Source: an uncultured Clostridia bacterium (lineage in GTDB: Bacteria > Bacillota > Clostridia > Oscillospirales > CAG-272). Taken from it: DNA of 11,707 bases. Numbering within the stretch: position 1 is the stretch's first letter; the number at the start of each line of letters is the position of its first letter. Below, one piece after another: positions 1 through 7,225 of this stretch. Made by a program: the position numbers and the translations under genes. The notes beneath the pieces were generated by a model. That model did not search any database and was not told the origin of the DNA. It worked only from the letters and a program-made list of their open reading frames with translations. The stretch is taken from NCBI GenBank assembly GCA_904502015.1, contig CAJGEA010000040.1:1-11707 (forward strand), read 5' to 3'.

Positions 1-97
1 ACACCTTCCCAACTCGCGCGTTCTCTGCGCGACCGAGTTGGTCGACAGCTGTCGACAACTCGGCAATCTTGGTGTAGGTCACCTTGGGCGCAATCAA
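1..97 (-). other. possible edge of a minus-strand reading frame leaving the window (weak)
   Basis: Read on the minus strand from about 97 down to 1, one frame stays open and gives a protein-like string (KVTYTKIAELSTAVDQLG, then RAENARVGKV). About 70% of its codons end in G or C, like the real genes here, against roughly 40% in a competing frame. No good start is visible: TTG at 97-95 and GTG at 82-80 have no Shine-Dalgarno sequence, and a 9-bp hairpin (97-118) lies directly upstream. It could be the 5' end of a gene, a truncated remnant, or chance. I do not recognise the protein. The inverted repeats over the same bases argue for caution. Confidence 0.25.
9..63. repeat. nested inverted repeats with a shared middle arm
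   Basis: The heptamer CAACTCG occurs at 10-16, in inverted form (CGAGTTG) at 34-40, and again at 56-62. The middle copy can pair with either neighbour. Arms 9-16 and 34-41 form 8 bp with extra CGCG/GCGC pairing inside. Arms 33-39 and 57-63 form 7 bp, with a bulged G40, around a perfect 16-nt palindrome (GTCGACAGCTGTCGAC, 41-56). The two foldings exclude each other. Function is unknown. Confidence 0.6.
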
Positions 98-118
98 CGC
101 GGTGCATAAGCACCGCGT
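97..118. repeat. 9-bp perfect hairpin
   Basis: ACGCGGTGC (97-105) pairs perfectly with GCACCGCGT (110-118) around an ATAA loop. No T-tract follows on either strand, so it is not a convincing intrinsic terminator. It lies between the possible edge reading frame and the repeat-like spacer to its right. Confidence 0.6.
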
Positions 119-313
119 GCGCCACCATGTAAGGGAAGGGATTTTCAAGGGAAACCGTAGGTTTCCTCTTGAACGGCGCTTCTTTTGGTACGCCGAGCCC
201 GTAAGGGCGAGGAGGCTTTCGCTGGAGAAAGAAAAGTACATAAAGACAAACAAACAGATAAACCCCAATTTGAAGACAACCGAATAGTTCCAAAGGACAT
301 TCCCTTGCAGGAG
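119..313. repeat. repeat-like intergenic spacer without a convincing gene
   Basis: I see no credible gene here. A 13-bp stem with one bulge (144-156 with 160-173, loop GTA) is followed by a small GCCC-GTAA-GGGC hairpin (197-208) and a purine-rich GAAAGAAAAG stretch (228-237). The 12-mer AAACCCCAATTT (260-271) occurs again at 7899-7910 beside the compound palindromic element. The look is that of a dispersed intergenic repeat, but one window cannot prove that. A short open plus-strand frame across 84-287 has no ribosome binding site and runs through the hairpins, so I do not call it. Confidence 0.35.
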
Positions 314-332
314 GCAGGGGCAAAGCCCCTGC
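314..332 (-). terminator. GC hairpin downstream of the DUF3794/LysM gene; terminator or repeat module
   Basis: GCAGGGGC (314-321) pairs perfectly with GCCCCTGC (325-332) around an AAA loop, 7 bases past the stop codon of the SipL-like gene. Its position suggests a transcript end, but no T-run follows on the minus strand. The same arms, with loop GTT, form the GC hairpin at 7714-7732. It may therefore be a solitary module of the palindromic repeat family rather than a dedicated terminator. Confidence 0.45.
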
Positions 333-339
333 ATATAAT

Positions 340-1968
340 TTACACGATCAGGTAATTGACACCCTCCAGCGATTCGGGGGCATCGGCGGGGGCGGGCTGC
401 AGGTTGTTCGCCGCGCCCAGCGCCGCGAGGGGTGCGTGATACCGCTTAGCCACCGACCACACCGAGTCGCTCGGCGAGGGGAAGCAGATCACGTACTCGC
501 CCCGCCCCCGCGTAACCTCTTCCCCCTCGGTTATATCCGTAAGGGCAGTCAGGGTGGAAGGTTGCGCCGTCCGCAGGCAGACCGCCAGCTCGGCATCCAA
601 CCCCACGCGCTCCCCATCCATACGCACACGGCAATGGAGTACCTGCACGCCCCCGCTGTAAGAGATTGGCACGTCGATTGTGGCGGGATTCCCATCCATA
701 CCCATCGTGTGAGGCGTTCCGCCCGCGCGGGCGTCAAATTCATAGCGGAAGGGCAGCACCATATCGGCGCTCCCGTACTCCCCATCACGCAAAAGCAACA
801 GTTGCGCGCGGCAGGTGCCGCTGAGCACGCAACGCTCCTTGGCGGGATCGTAGGTCAGCGCCTCGGGCGTTGCCACGGCACACACGTCCACCACCCGCGC
901 CGAGGGATCGATACCCACCTCCTCAAGGGACACCGAATCGCTCAGCGTGAAATTCCCGTTGAAGGCACGCATACCCTGCTCGATGGGATAGGTGGCGTAT
1001 CGCTCGGCTGTCTTGCGGCGGGTGGAATACATATCCTTGGTGTAGCGCACCTTTTCGTTCGCCTGCGCCATCACCTCGGGCAGAACGCCAACGTCGATAT
1101 GAAGATGCCCCTCCTCCGCCATCACACTGAGAGAGGCGCACACGGCCCGCGCACAGCACGCACAATTGGGTGTAACGCCCTCCAGCTCCACGCTCTCGGC
1201 GAACGGAATCTTGCGGTAGGTCACGGTGGGAGCAACAGCACCCGAGTCCTCCCCTTCCCCGCTTTCTCCCCCCGCGCCGCCGGGGCAAAGGGTGAGCTTA
1301 ACGGTCGCCTCGCCGCGGCAGTTGACCATGCCCATACCCGCCGTCGCCTCGGTAATCAGCGCTGATCCCTCGGCACAGACCACCCGCCACTCGCCCCCCT
1401 CGGCGGGCGTGAGGATCATATCGTCCTGCAGTGGGATGGCATCCCCCATGCCCCAAAGGAGCCGCGAGGCCTCGGCCTCATCAGTCAGCCGCTCCACCGC
1501 ATCCGACGAGCCGCCGCTGTACCCAACCGACGATTCGGCATACATCCTCGCCCGCGCGTTGACACGGCAGCGGATATTCAGCCGCCGCGGCGCAGTCACC
1601 CGTCCGATGGGCGTCTCGGCCGTAGCATCGCAGGTACAGACCAGCGGCTCACCGATCTCCCAACCGTCACGCCCTGCCGCACCGCCGCTGACCTCAGCGG
1701 TCAAGCGGTAATCGGCGGACAGCGGCGCGCAGTACAGTCCGTTATCGTTGCCCATATAGAGCACGTAATAATCCAGCGTCCCGCCCAGATCCATGCTCCC
1801 GTTCCCCGCGTAGCGGTTGGGCGGCAGAACCGACACCCCAATGCGCAAGAGGCGCTTGATCTCGGGCTGATAATCGGGGAGGGAAAAATCCCCCGCCACC
1901 TCGGTCGTGAGCATCTGCTCCCCCAGCGGCACCTGAATCCGCCCGGCTTCCGTATTCCAATCCTTCAT
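340..1968 (-). CDS. SipL-like spore-morphogenesis protein (DUF3794 + C-terminal LysM)
   Basis: The 542-aa product has no signal peptide or membrane segment, so it is probably cytoplasmic. Residues 20-45 carry the DUF3794-type 'DFSLPDYQPEIKRLL' block. After an acidic Gly/Glu linker (230-247), a second DUF3794-like half (about 255-410) begins with PFAESVELEGV. Residues 492-541 form a LysM-like domain (YVICFPSPSDSVWSVAKRYH). This architecture and length match SipL of Clostridioides difficile, which binds SpoIVA and localises the spore coat basement layer in the mother cell. The start ATG has AAAGGAG 8 nt upstream. The gene is monocistronic here and divergent from the ABC exporter. Family assignment is fairly firm. 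Orthology to SipL rather than another DUF3794 protein is inferred. Confidence 0.8.
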   Translation of the reverse strand: MKDWNTEAGRIQVPLGEQMLTTEVAGDFSLPDYQPEIKRLLRIGVSVLPPNRYAGNGSMDLGGTLDYYVLYMGNDNGLYCAPLSADYRLTAEVSGGAAGRDGWEIGEPLVCTCDATAETPIGRVTAPRRLNIRCRVNARARMYAESSVGYSGGSSDAVERLTDEAEASRLLWGMGDAIPLQDDMILTPAEGGEWRVVCAEGSALITEATAGMGMVNCRGEATVKLTLCPGGAGGESGEGEDSGAVAPTVTYRKIPFAESVELEGVTPNCACCARAVCASLSVMAEEGHLHIDVGVLPEVMAQANEKVRYTKDMYSTRRKTAERYATYPIEQGMRAFNGNFTLSDSVSLEEVGIDPSARVVDVCAVATPEALTYDPAKERCVLSGTCRAQLLLLRDGEYGSADMVLPFRYEFDARAGGTPHTMGMDGNPATIDVPISYSGGVQVLHCRVRMDGERVGLDAELAVCLRTAQPSTLTALTDITEGEEVTRGRGEYVICFPSPSDSVWSVAKRYHAPLAALGAANNLQPAPADAPESLEGVNYLIV

Positions 1969-2002
1969 GTCCCTCTCTCCTTTGTGCGTGAGATTTTGTT
2001 AC

Positions 2003-2031
2003 ACTCTATGCCCGCGAAGGGCGGAATATAC
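2003..2031 (-). promoter_or_regulatory. possible sigma-E-type promoter for the SipL-like gene
   Basis: On the minus strand GTATATT (2031-2025) and CATAGAGT (2010-2003) are separated by 14 nt. They resemble the -35 (ATATT core) and -10 (CATAcAnT) boxes of mother-cell sigma-E promoters. The -10 box ends 34 nt before the start codon at 1968. The match is imperfect but fits the expected timing of a SipL-like gene. No better vegetative promoter is obvious for this gene. Confidence 0.35.
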
Positions 2032-2041
2032 GCCACAGCTA

Positions 2042-2070
2042 TTGCAAAATTTTTAAAAATGTGGTAGAAT
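2042..2070 (+). promoter_or_regulatory. vegetative-type promoter for the ABC exporter operon
   Basis: TTGCAA (2042-2047) and TAGAAT (2065-2070) are separated by 17 nt on the plus strand, close to the sigma-A consensus. The -10 box ends 36 nt before the ATG at 2107. The spacer is A/T-rich and there is no rival site nearby. It diverges from the putative promoter of the SipL-like gene, so both genes share a 138-bp regulatory region. Confidence 0.55.
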
Positions 2071-2106
2071 ACATAGATGTAGAAAAAAACGAGAACTGGA
2101 GAAACT

Positions 2107-3873
2107 ATGAGGATCTTTATGCGCTTTTGGCGAGAATACCCCAAGGAGAGTATTCTCGCTCCCCTCTTCAAGCTGCTGGAGGCCTGCTTTGACCTCTGCG
2201 TGCCGCTGGTGGTGGCCGCCATCATCGACCGCGGCATAGCCGGTGGTATAGCCGGTGGCATTGCCGGTGGAATGGGCGGTGGGGACGATACCTTCATCTG
2301 GCAGATGTGTCTTTTGCTGGTGGGGCTGGCCATCGTGGGTCTGACCTTCGCCATCACCGCGCAGTACTTCTCGGCCAAGGCGGCAGTAGGCTCTGCCACC
2401 CGCCTGCGCCACGACCTCTTTGCCCACATGCAATCCTTCACCTACGCGCAGACCGACCGCGTGGGTACGTCCTCCATGATCACCCGCATGACGAGTGACG
2501 TAAACCAGCTTCAGGCGGGTGTCAACATCACCCTGCGCCTGTTTCTCCGCTCCCCCATCATCGTCATCGGCGCGATGGTCATGGCGTTCACCATTGATAA
2601 CCGCGCTGCGGGCATCTTCGCCGTCACCATTCCCCTGCTCTCGGCCGTGGTGTTCGGCGTCATGCTGGGCGGCATTCCCCTCTACCGTCGCGTGCAGACC
2701 AAGCTGGATCGCGTAACCGCCGTTACCCGCGAGAACCTCAGCGGCGTGCGCGTCATCCGTGCCTTCGGCAAGGAGGACGAGGAGATCGACGCTTTCCGCA
2801 CCGTCAACCGCGAGCAGACCTCCCTGCAAAACAAAGCGGGCATGCTCTCGGCCATCATGAACCCCGTGACCTACGTGATGGTTAACTTCGCCGTCATCCT
2901 GCTCATCCGCCACGGCGCAAACGAAGTACATATCGGCAACCTCACGCAGGGTGAGGTGGTCGCGCTGGTCAACTACATGGGGCAGATCCTCGTGGAGCTG
3001 GTCAAGCTGGCAAGCTCCATCTTCACGGTCACCAAGGCCGTCGCCTGCGGCAACCGCATCGGTGCGGTGCTGGATATGCCTGCGGGCATGGCCGTTCTCC
3101 CCGACGGCGAGGGCTACCCCGCCCCTGCCGATGCCGCCGTGTCCTTTGAGGACGTGTCCCTGACCTACGAGTCGGGCGGTGCACCCGCGTTGGACGGCGT
3201 GAGCTTCACCGCACAAAAGGGGCAAACCGTGGGTATCATTGGCGGTACGGGCTCGGGCAAGACCACCCTCGTCAACCTCATTCCCCGCTTCTACGAGGCC
3301 ACCGAGGGGCGCATTTCTGTTTTGGGCAAGGATGTACGCACCCACGAGCTCGCCGCCCTGCGCGAGCGCATCGGCGTCGTGCCCCAAAAGGCCGAGCTGT
3401 TCAAGGGTACCATCCGCTCCAATATGCAATGGGGCAAGCCCGATGCCACCGACGAGGAGATCTGGCAAGCCCTCACCGCCGCGCAGGCCGCCGATTTCGT
3501 CCGCGAAAAGGAGGGACAACTCGATGCCCCCGTAGAACAGAAGGGACGCAACTTCTCGGGCGGTCAGCGTCAACGCCTCACCATCGCCCGCGCGCTGGTG
3601 GGTCGCCCCGAGATCCTGATTCTGGATGACAGCGCCTCCGCGCTGGACTTCGCCACCGACGCCGCCCTGCGAAAAGCCATCCGTGAGCTGGAGCATAAGC
3701 CCACCGTCTTTATCATCTCCCAGCGCACCTCCTCCATCCACGCCGCCGACCTGATTCTGGTACTGGACGAGGGGCGCGTGGTGGGCATGGGACGGCACGA
3801 CGAGCTGCTCGACTCCTGCGAGGTTTACCGCGAGATCCATCTGTCCCAGTTCAAAGGAGGTGAGGGCGCATGA
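2107..3873 (+). CDS. ABC exporter subunit with degenerate ATP site (half-transporter 1)
   Basis: This 588-aa fused half-transporter has an N-terminal six-helix membrane domain (about residues 16-310) and a C-terminal nucleotide-binding domain. Walker A is GGTGSGKTT (379-387) and the signature SGGQ is at 484-487. Walker B ends LILDD (D507-D508), so Asp replaces the catalytic Glu, and the H-loop reads SQR (Q539) instead of a His. These changes mark the non-catalytic ATP site of heterodimeric exporters such as TM287/288 and BmrCD. The partner is the next gene, overlapped by 4 nt (ATGA). GGAG precedes the ATG. Unusually, residues 43-58 are a four-fold GIAG-type tandem repeat just after TM1. The likely role is export of a drug, peptide or lipid, with substrate unknown. 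Confidence 0.92.
   Translation: MRIFMRFWREYPKESILAPLFKLLEACFDLCVPLVVAAIIDRGIAGGIAGGIAGGMGGGDDTFIWQMCLLLVGLAIVGLTFAITAQYFSAKAAVGSATRLRHDLFAHMQSFTYAQTDRVGTSSMITRMTSDVNQLQAGVNITLRLFLRSPIIVIGAMVMAFTIDNRAAGIFAVTIPLLSAVVFGVMLGGIPLYRRVQTKLDRVTAVTRENLSGVRVIRAFGKEDEEIDAFRTVNREQTSLQNKAGMLSAIMNPVTYVMVNFAVILLIRHGANEVHIGNLTQGEVVALVNYMGQILVELVKLASSIFTVTKAVACGNRIGAVLDMPAGMAVLPDGEGYPAPADAAVSFEDVSLTYESGGAPALDGVSFTAQKGQTVGIIGGTGSGKTTLVNLIPRFYEATEGRISVLGKDVRTHELAALRERIGVVPQKAELFKGTIRSNMQWGKPDATDEEIWQALTAAQAADFVREKEGQLDAPVEQKGRNFSGGQRQRLTIARALVGRPEILILDDSASALDFATDAALRKAIRELEHKPTVFIISQRTSSIHAADLILVLDEGRVVGMGRHDELLDSCEVYREIHLSQFKGGEGA
2233..2280 (+). repeat. in-frame 12-bp tandem repeat (4 units) in the exporter gene
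   Basis: Four 12-bp units follow one another: GGCATAGCCGGT, GGTATAGCCGGT, GGCATTGCCGGT and the diverged GGAATGGGCGGT. They encode GIAG, GIAG, GIAG and GMGG directly after TM1 of the first exporter subunit. The unit length is a multiple of three, so slippage would change loop length without shifting the frame. Synonymous differences between the units suggest that the array is not brand new. Confidence 0.85.
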
Positions 3874-5648
3874 AATCGGCCAAACAGCAAAAGAAATCCA
3901 AAGGCACCTTTGCCACCGCGAAAAAGGTACTCAAATACCTGCGCCACTACCGCCTCCTGCTTGCCCTCTCCCTGATCTTTGCCACCGTTGTGGTGGTGCT
4001 CACCCTTTATTTGCCCGTACTGACGGGCCGGGCCGTAGACCTGATCGTGGGCAAGGACGACGTGAACTTTGACGGCATTGCCGCCGTCCTGCAAACGAGC
4101 GCCATTGTGATCCTCATCACCGCCGCCGCCCAGTGGCTGATGAACGTGTGCAACAACCGCATCACCTTCGGCGTGGTGCGCCGTCTGCGACTTGACGCCT
4201 TCCGTCGCATCCAATCTCTGCCCCTCTCCTTTCTCGACCGCCGCCCCGTGGGCGACACGGTCAGCCGTGTCATCGCCGACGCTGACCAGTTCACCGACGG
4301 TCTGCTCATGGGCTTTTCCCAATTCTTCACGGGCGTTCTGACCATCGCAGGCACGCTTGGCTTTATGCTCTCCATGAACCTGCCCATGACGCTGTGGGTG
4401 GTAGTGGTCACCCCGCTTTCCCTGTTCGTGGCCTCCTTTATCGCCAAATCTACCCACGCCATGTTCAAGCTCCAATCCGAAACCCGTGCCGAGCAGACGG
4501 CGCTGGTGGACGAGATGATCGGCTCGCACAAGGCGGTCTCCGCCTTCTCCCACGAGGACGAGGCGCTGGCCGAGTTCGACGAGATCAACGAGCGGCTGGA
4601 AAAGGTCTCCCTCCGCGCGGTGTTCTACTCCTCGCTGACCAACCCCTCCACCCGATTTGTCAACAATCTGGTATACGCGGGTGTCGCCCTCATCGGCGCG
4701 CTCATCAGCCTGCACGAGCCGTGGGGCATGGTGCTGACCGTCGGTCAGCTCTCCTGCTTCCTCTCCTACGCCAACCAGTACACCAAGCCCTTCAACGAGA
4801 TATCGGGCGTTGTGACCGAGCTGCAAAACGCCTTGACCTGCGCCGCGCGGCTCTTTGAGCTGATCGAGGCCGATACCGAGATCCCCGATGCCCCCGACGC
4901 CACGGTGCTGACCGAGGTGGACGGACGGGTGACGCTCACAAACGTCGCCTTCTCCTACACCCCCGAGCAAGACCTCATCCGCGATCTCAACCTCACCCTT
5001 GAGAGCGGTCAACGCGTCGCCATCGTAGGGCCTACGGGATGCGGCAAAACCACCGTCATCAACCTGCTCATGCGCTTCTACGACGTGTGTGAGGGCTCCA
5101 TCACGGTCAGCGGCCACGACATCCGCACCGTCACCCGTCACTCCCTGCGTGAGAACTACGGCATGGTTCTCCAGGAAACGTGGCTGTCCTCGGGCACGGT
5201 ACGGGACAACATTGCCTTCGGGCGCCCCGACGCCACCGACGAGGAGGTAATCGCCGCCGCCCGTGCCGCCCACGCCGACGGCTTTATCCGCCGCCTGCCG
5301 AACGGCTACCAAACGGTACTCGGCGAGGACGGAGGCTCGCTCTCCCAGGGACAAAAGCAGCTACTCTATATCGCGCGACTGTTCCTCTGCCTGCCCCCCA
5401 TGCTGATTTTGGACGAGGCGACCTCCTCCATCGACACCCGCACCGAGCTGAAAATCCAGAACGCCTTTGCCAGACTCATGGCGGGGCGTACCTCCTTCAT
5501 CGTCGCTCACCGTCTCTCCACCATCAAGGAGGCCGACGTGATCCTCGTCATGAAGGACGGTCACATCATTGAGCAAGGCAACCACGCCGCCCTGCTGGCG
5601 CAAAACGGCTTCTACGCCCACCTCTACAACAGCCAGTTTGAGGCGTAA
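3870..5648 (+). CDS. ABC exporter subunit with catalytic ATP residues (half-transporter 2)
   Basis: This 592-aa fused membrane and nucleotide-binding half-transporter is translationally coupled to the preceding gene by an ATGA overlap, with AAAGGAGG upstream of its ATG. Walker A is GPTGCGKTT (387-395). Walker B is LILDE with the catalytic Glu at 516, and the H-loop His is at 547 (AHRLST). The signature motif is LSQGQ (Q493) rather than LSGGQ. In the heterodimer this altered signature faces the degenerate Walker site of the first subunit. The consensus ATP site is completed by this subunit's Glu/His and the partner's SGGQ. The pairing is therefore coherent. Transcription ends at the hairpin 5653-5698. 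The substrate cannot be told from sequence. Confidence 0.93.
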   Translation: MKSAKQQKKSKGTFATAKKVLKYLRHYRLLLALSLIFATVVVVLTLYLPVLTGRAVDLIVGKDDVNFDGIAAVLQTSAIVILITAAAQWLMNVCNNRITFGVVRRLRLDAFRRIQSLPLSFLDRRPVGDTVSRVIADADQFTDGLLMGFSQFFTGVLTIAGTLGFMLSMNLPMTLWVVVVTPLSLFVASFIAKSTHAMFKLQSETRAEQTALVDEMIGSHKAVSAFSHEDEALAEFDEINERLEKVSLRAVFYSSLTNPSTRFVNNLVYAGVALIGALISLHEPWGMVLTVGQLSCFLSYANQYTKPFNEISGVVTELQNALTCAARLFELIEADTEIPDAPDATVLTEVDGRVTLTNVAFSYTPEQDLIRDLNLTLESGQRVAIVGPTGCGKTTVINLLMRFYDVCEGSITVSGHDIRTVTRHSLRENYGMVLQETWLSSGTVRDNIAFGRPDATDEEVIAAARAAHADGFIRRLPNGYQTVLGEDGGSLSQGQKQLLYIARLFLCLPPMLILDEATSSIDTRTELKIQNAFARLMAGRTSFIVAHRLSTIKEADVILVMKDGHIIEQGNHAALLAQNGFYAHLYNSQFEA

Positions 5649-5652
5649 AGCA

Positions 5653-5698
5653 AAGAGGTTGGGTACGAACGTGAAAGCACGTTCGTACCCAACCTCTT
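5653..5698 (+). terminator. strong intrinsic terminator between convergent operons
   Basis: A 21-bp perfect stem (5653-5673 with 5678-5698) with an AAAG loop begins 4 nt after the exporter stop codon. ATTTTTATT follows on the plus strand, as expected of a rho-independent terminator. The permease gene on the other strand ends at 5703, so the same hairpin may also stop the minus-strand operon, though only CTTTGC follows it in that direction. Confidence 0.85.
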
Positions 5699-5702
5699 AT
5701 TT

Positions 5703-6533
5703 TTATTCGAGATTGAGTTTTTTGGTCATGATCCACTGCGTTACGAGCCAGAATGCTGCCATCAAGGCCGCGCTGAGCACGATCGACCCGCAAAAAACCA
5801 TGTGCAACGTGGCAAAGGGATGATCAGCGATCCACGGCAAAATTCCGTCAAACGCATTGGACATTCCCAACACCGTAAATGCAATAGTGAACACGGTGGA
5901 GACGGCTTGTGTGGCAATGTAGTAGATGAAATACGCGCCGACCGCCATGAGGATGCGATTCTTCTTTGCGGTCTGTCCGACCGTGATGCACGCGTAGTAG
6001 AGTAGCATCGTCGAGACTACGGAGAGCAGGATCAGAATGAGCATTTCGGCGGCAAACGCAATCGCATGCCCCATGCCCAGCTCAAAGAGAATCTCATCGA
6101 TCAGGTGCGCGATCAGATTGAAGGCATCGACCAGCTCGGGACCGGCGAACGCGATACATCCTGCCGTGAAAACGGTCAGCAGACAAACGGTCTGCCACGC
6201 AATCGCTCCGATCAGCTTAACGAAAATATGCTGCGCGTTGGTAACGGGCAGAGTGAAGGTCAAGTATCCCTCGGCGGAGTACATATTCTTATAAAAGCGC
6301 ACGATGGCGATCACGACGGAAAGCACCAGAAGCGCGGCGCAAGACACGAAGAGCATCGCAGAAGCCGAGAAGTCCGCGATCTCTGTGATTGCCCTGATCA
6401 TGCGCGGGTTACTGTCATCGTTGATCAGACTGAACACCCTCGCCATGGCACTGATGACCAAAACGATGGGCAAAAACAAGCTAAAGGTGCGGAAATAGTA
6501 GATAAATTCGTGTTTCAGAAGCTTCTTTACCAT
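5703..6533 (-). CDS. ABC-2 type permease of a YtrA/B-like module
   Basis: The 276-aa integral membrane protein has about six hydrophobic segments (roughly 17-36, 57-80, 105-130, 154-182, 194-222 and 241-269). The motif AEGYLTFTLPVT (87-98), between TM2 and TM3, is typical of Firmicute ABC-2 permeases paired with GntR-regulated ATPases. It is probably the membrane partner of the ATPase encoded just upstream. The two genes overlap by 7 nt, and GGGAGG lies 8 nt before this ATG. Such modules answer cell-envelope stress or peptide antibiotics in other Firmicutes. That role is inferred here and the substrate is unknown. Confidence 0.85.
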   Translation of the reverse strand: MVKKLLKHEFIYYFRTFSLFLPIVLVISAMARVFSLINDDSNPRMIRAITEIADFSASAMLFVSCAALLVLSVVIAIVRFYKNMYSAEGYLTFTLPVTNAQHIFVKLIGAIAWQTVCLLTVFTAGCIAFAGPELVDAFNLIAHLIDEILFELGMGHAIAFAAEMLILILLSVVSTMLLYYACITVGQTAKKNRILMAVGAYFIYYIATQAVSTVFTIAFTVLGMSNAFDGILPWIADHPFATLHMVFCGSIVLSAALMAAFWLVTQWIMTKKLNLE

Positions 6534-7225
6534 TTGAATACCTCCCTGAACAGCGCGTCAACGCTCATGCCCTTCTCCTCGCGGATCTCGTCAACCGTCT
6601 TATGCAGCACGATCTGCCCATGGTTGATGAAGATTGCCTCGTCCAGCACGGGCTCGATGTCCGAAATGATGTGGGTGGAGATCAGCACCGAGGCATCGGG
6701 ATTGTAATTGTTGATGATGGTGGAGATGACGTAATCGCGCGTAGCGGGGTCGACCGCCGCGATGGGCTCGTCGAGGATGTAAAGGAGCGCGTTTCGGCTC
6801 ATCACGAGGATGAGGCATACCTTCTCCTTGTTGCCCTTGGAGAGATTCTTCAGCCGCATATCCTTCGGCACGCCGAGCCGCGCCAGCATCTCGTAAGCGA
6901 GCGCAGGCCGGAAATCCTCGTAGAAATCACTGAAAAGATTCACGATCTGCTCAGCGGTCATCCACGACGGCAAAAAATTGTTATCGGGCAGATAGGAAAC
7001 GATCTTTTTCGTCTCCACACCGGGCGCGTGCCCGCCGACGAGCAAACTGCCCGCGGTGGGGGTCAAGAGGCCGTTGATCAGCTTGATCAGCGTGGTTTTT
7101 CCCGATCCGTTCGGGCCTAAAATACCGATGATCTTGCCATGGCCAATGGTAAGGTCTATGTTGTTCAGCGCAAGCACGTTGGCGTACCGTTTGGTCAGCC
7201 CCGTACACGTAAGTAACTCGTTCAT
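6527..7225 (-). CDS. ABC transporter ATP-binding protein (YtrB-like)
   Basis: With the start chosen at ATG 7225 the product is 232 aa. An in-frame ATG at 7243 is rejected because the Shine-Dalgarno GGGAGG lies between the two. Walker A is GPNGSGKTT (37-45), Walker B is YILDEP with catalytic Glu 153, and the H-loop is STH (H185). The signature is LSKGN (128-132) rather than LSGGQ, and the Q-loop region reads YLPDNNFL. Both are common in the YtrB-type subfamily. It should energise the permease encoded next. The gene starts inside the stop codon of the GntR gene (ATGA overlap), so the regulator, ATPase and permease are translationally coupled. Confidence 0.9.
   Translation of the reverse strand: MNELLTCTGLTKRYANVLALNNIDLTIGHGKIIGILGPNGSGKTTLIKLINGLLTPTAGSLLVGGHAPGVETKKIVSYLPDNNFLPSWMTAEQIVNLFSDFYEDFRPALAYEMLARLGVPKDMRLKNLSKGNKEKVCLILVMSRNALLYILDEPIAAVDPATRDYVISTIINNYNPDASVLISTHIISDIEPVLDEAIFINHGQIVLHKTVDEIREEKGMSVDALFREVFKW

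Noticed and set aside
84..287. 67-codon plus-strand frame in the left spacer
   Set aside because: It has no ATG start or ribosome binding site and runs through two hairpins. It looks like a chance translation of repeat-like sequence.
436..1365. 309-codon plus-strand frame opposite the SipL-like gene
   Set aside because: The His/Arg/Gly-rich translation looks non-protein-like and lies antisense to a gene with recognisable DUF3794 and LysM regions.
2233..2280. Short tandem repeat considered as a CRISPR or microsatellite locus
   Set aside because: The units are adjacent without spacers and stay in frame inside a transporter gene, so it is a coding tandem repeat.
2053..3840. 595-codon open frame antisense to the first ABC exporter subunit
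   Set aside because: It is the mirror of a GC-rich gene with clear Walker motifs. The translation is rich in His, Asp, Gly and Val without domains, has no ribosome binding site, and runs through the sense promoter region.
3825..5354. 509-codon open frame antisense to the second ABC exporter subunit
   Set aside because: It has the same shadow composition (Gly, Val, His, Glu-rich, no motif) and overlaps a certain gene along its whole length.
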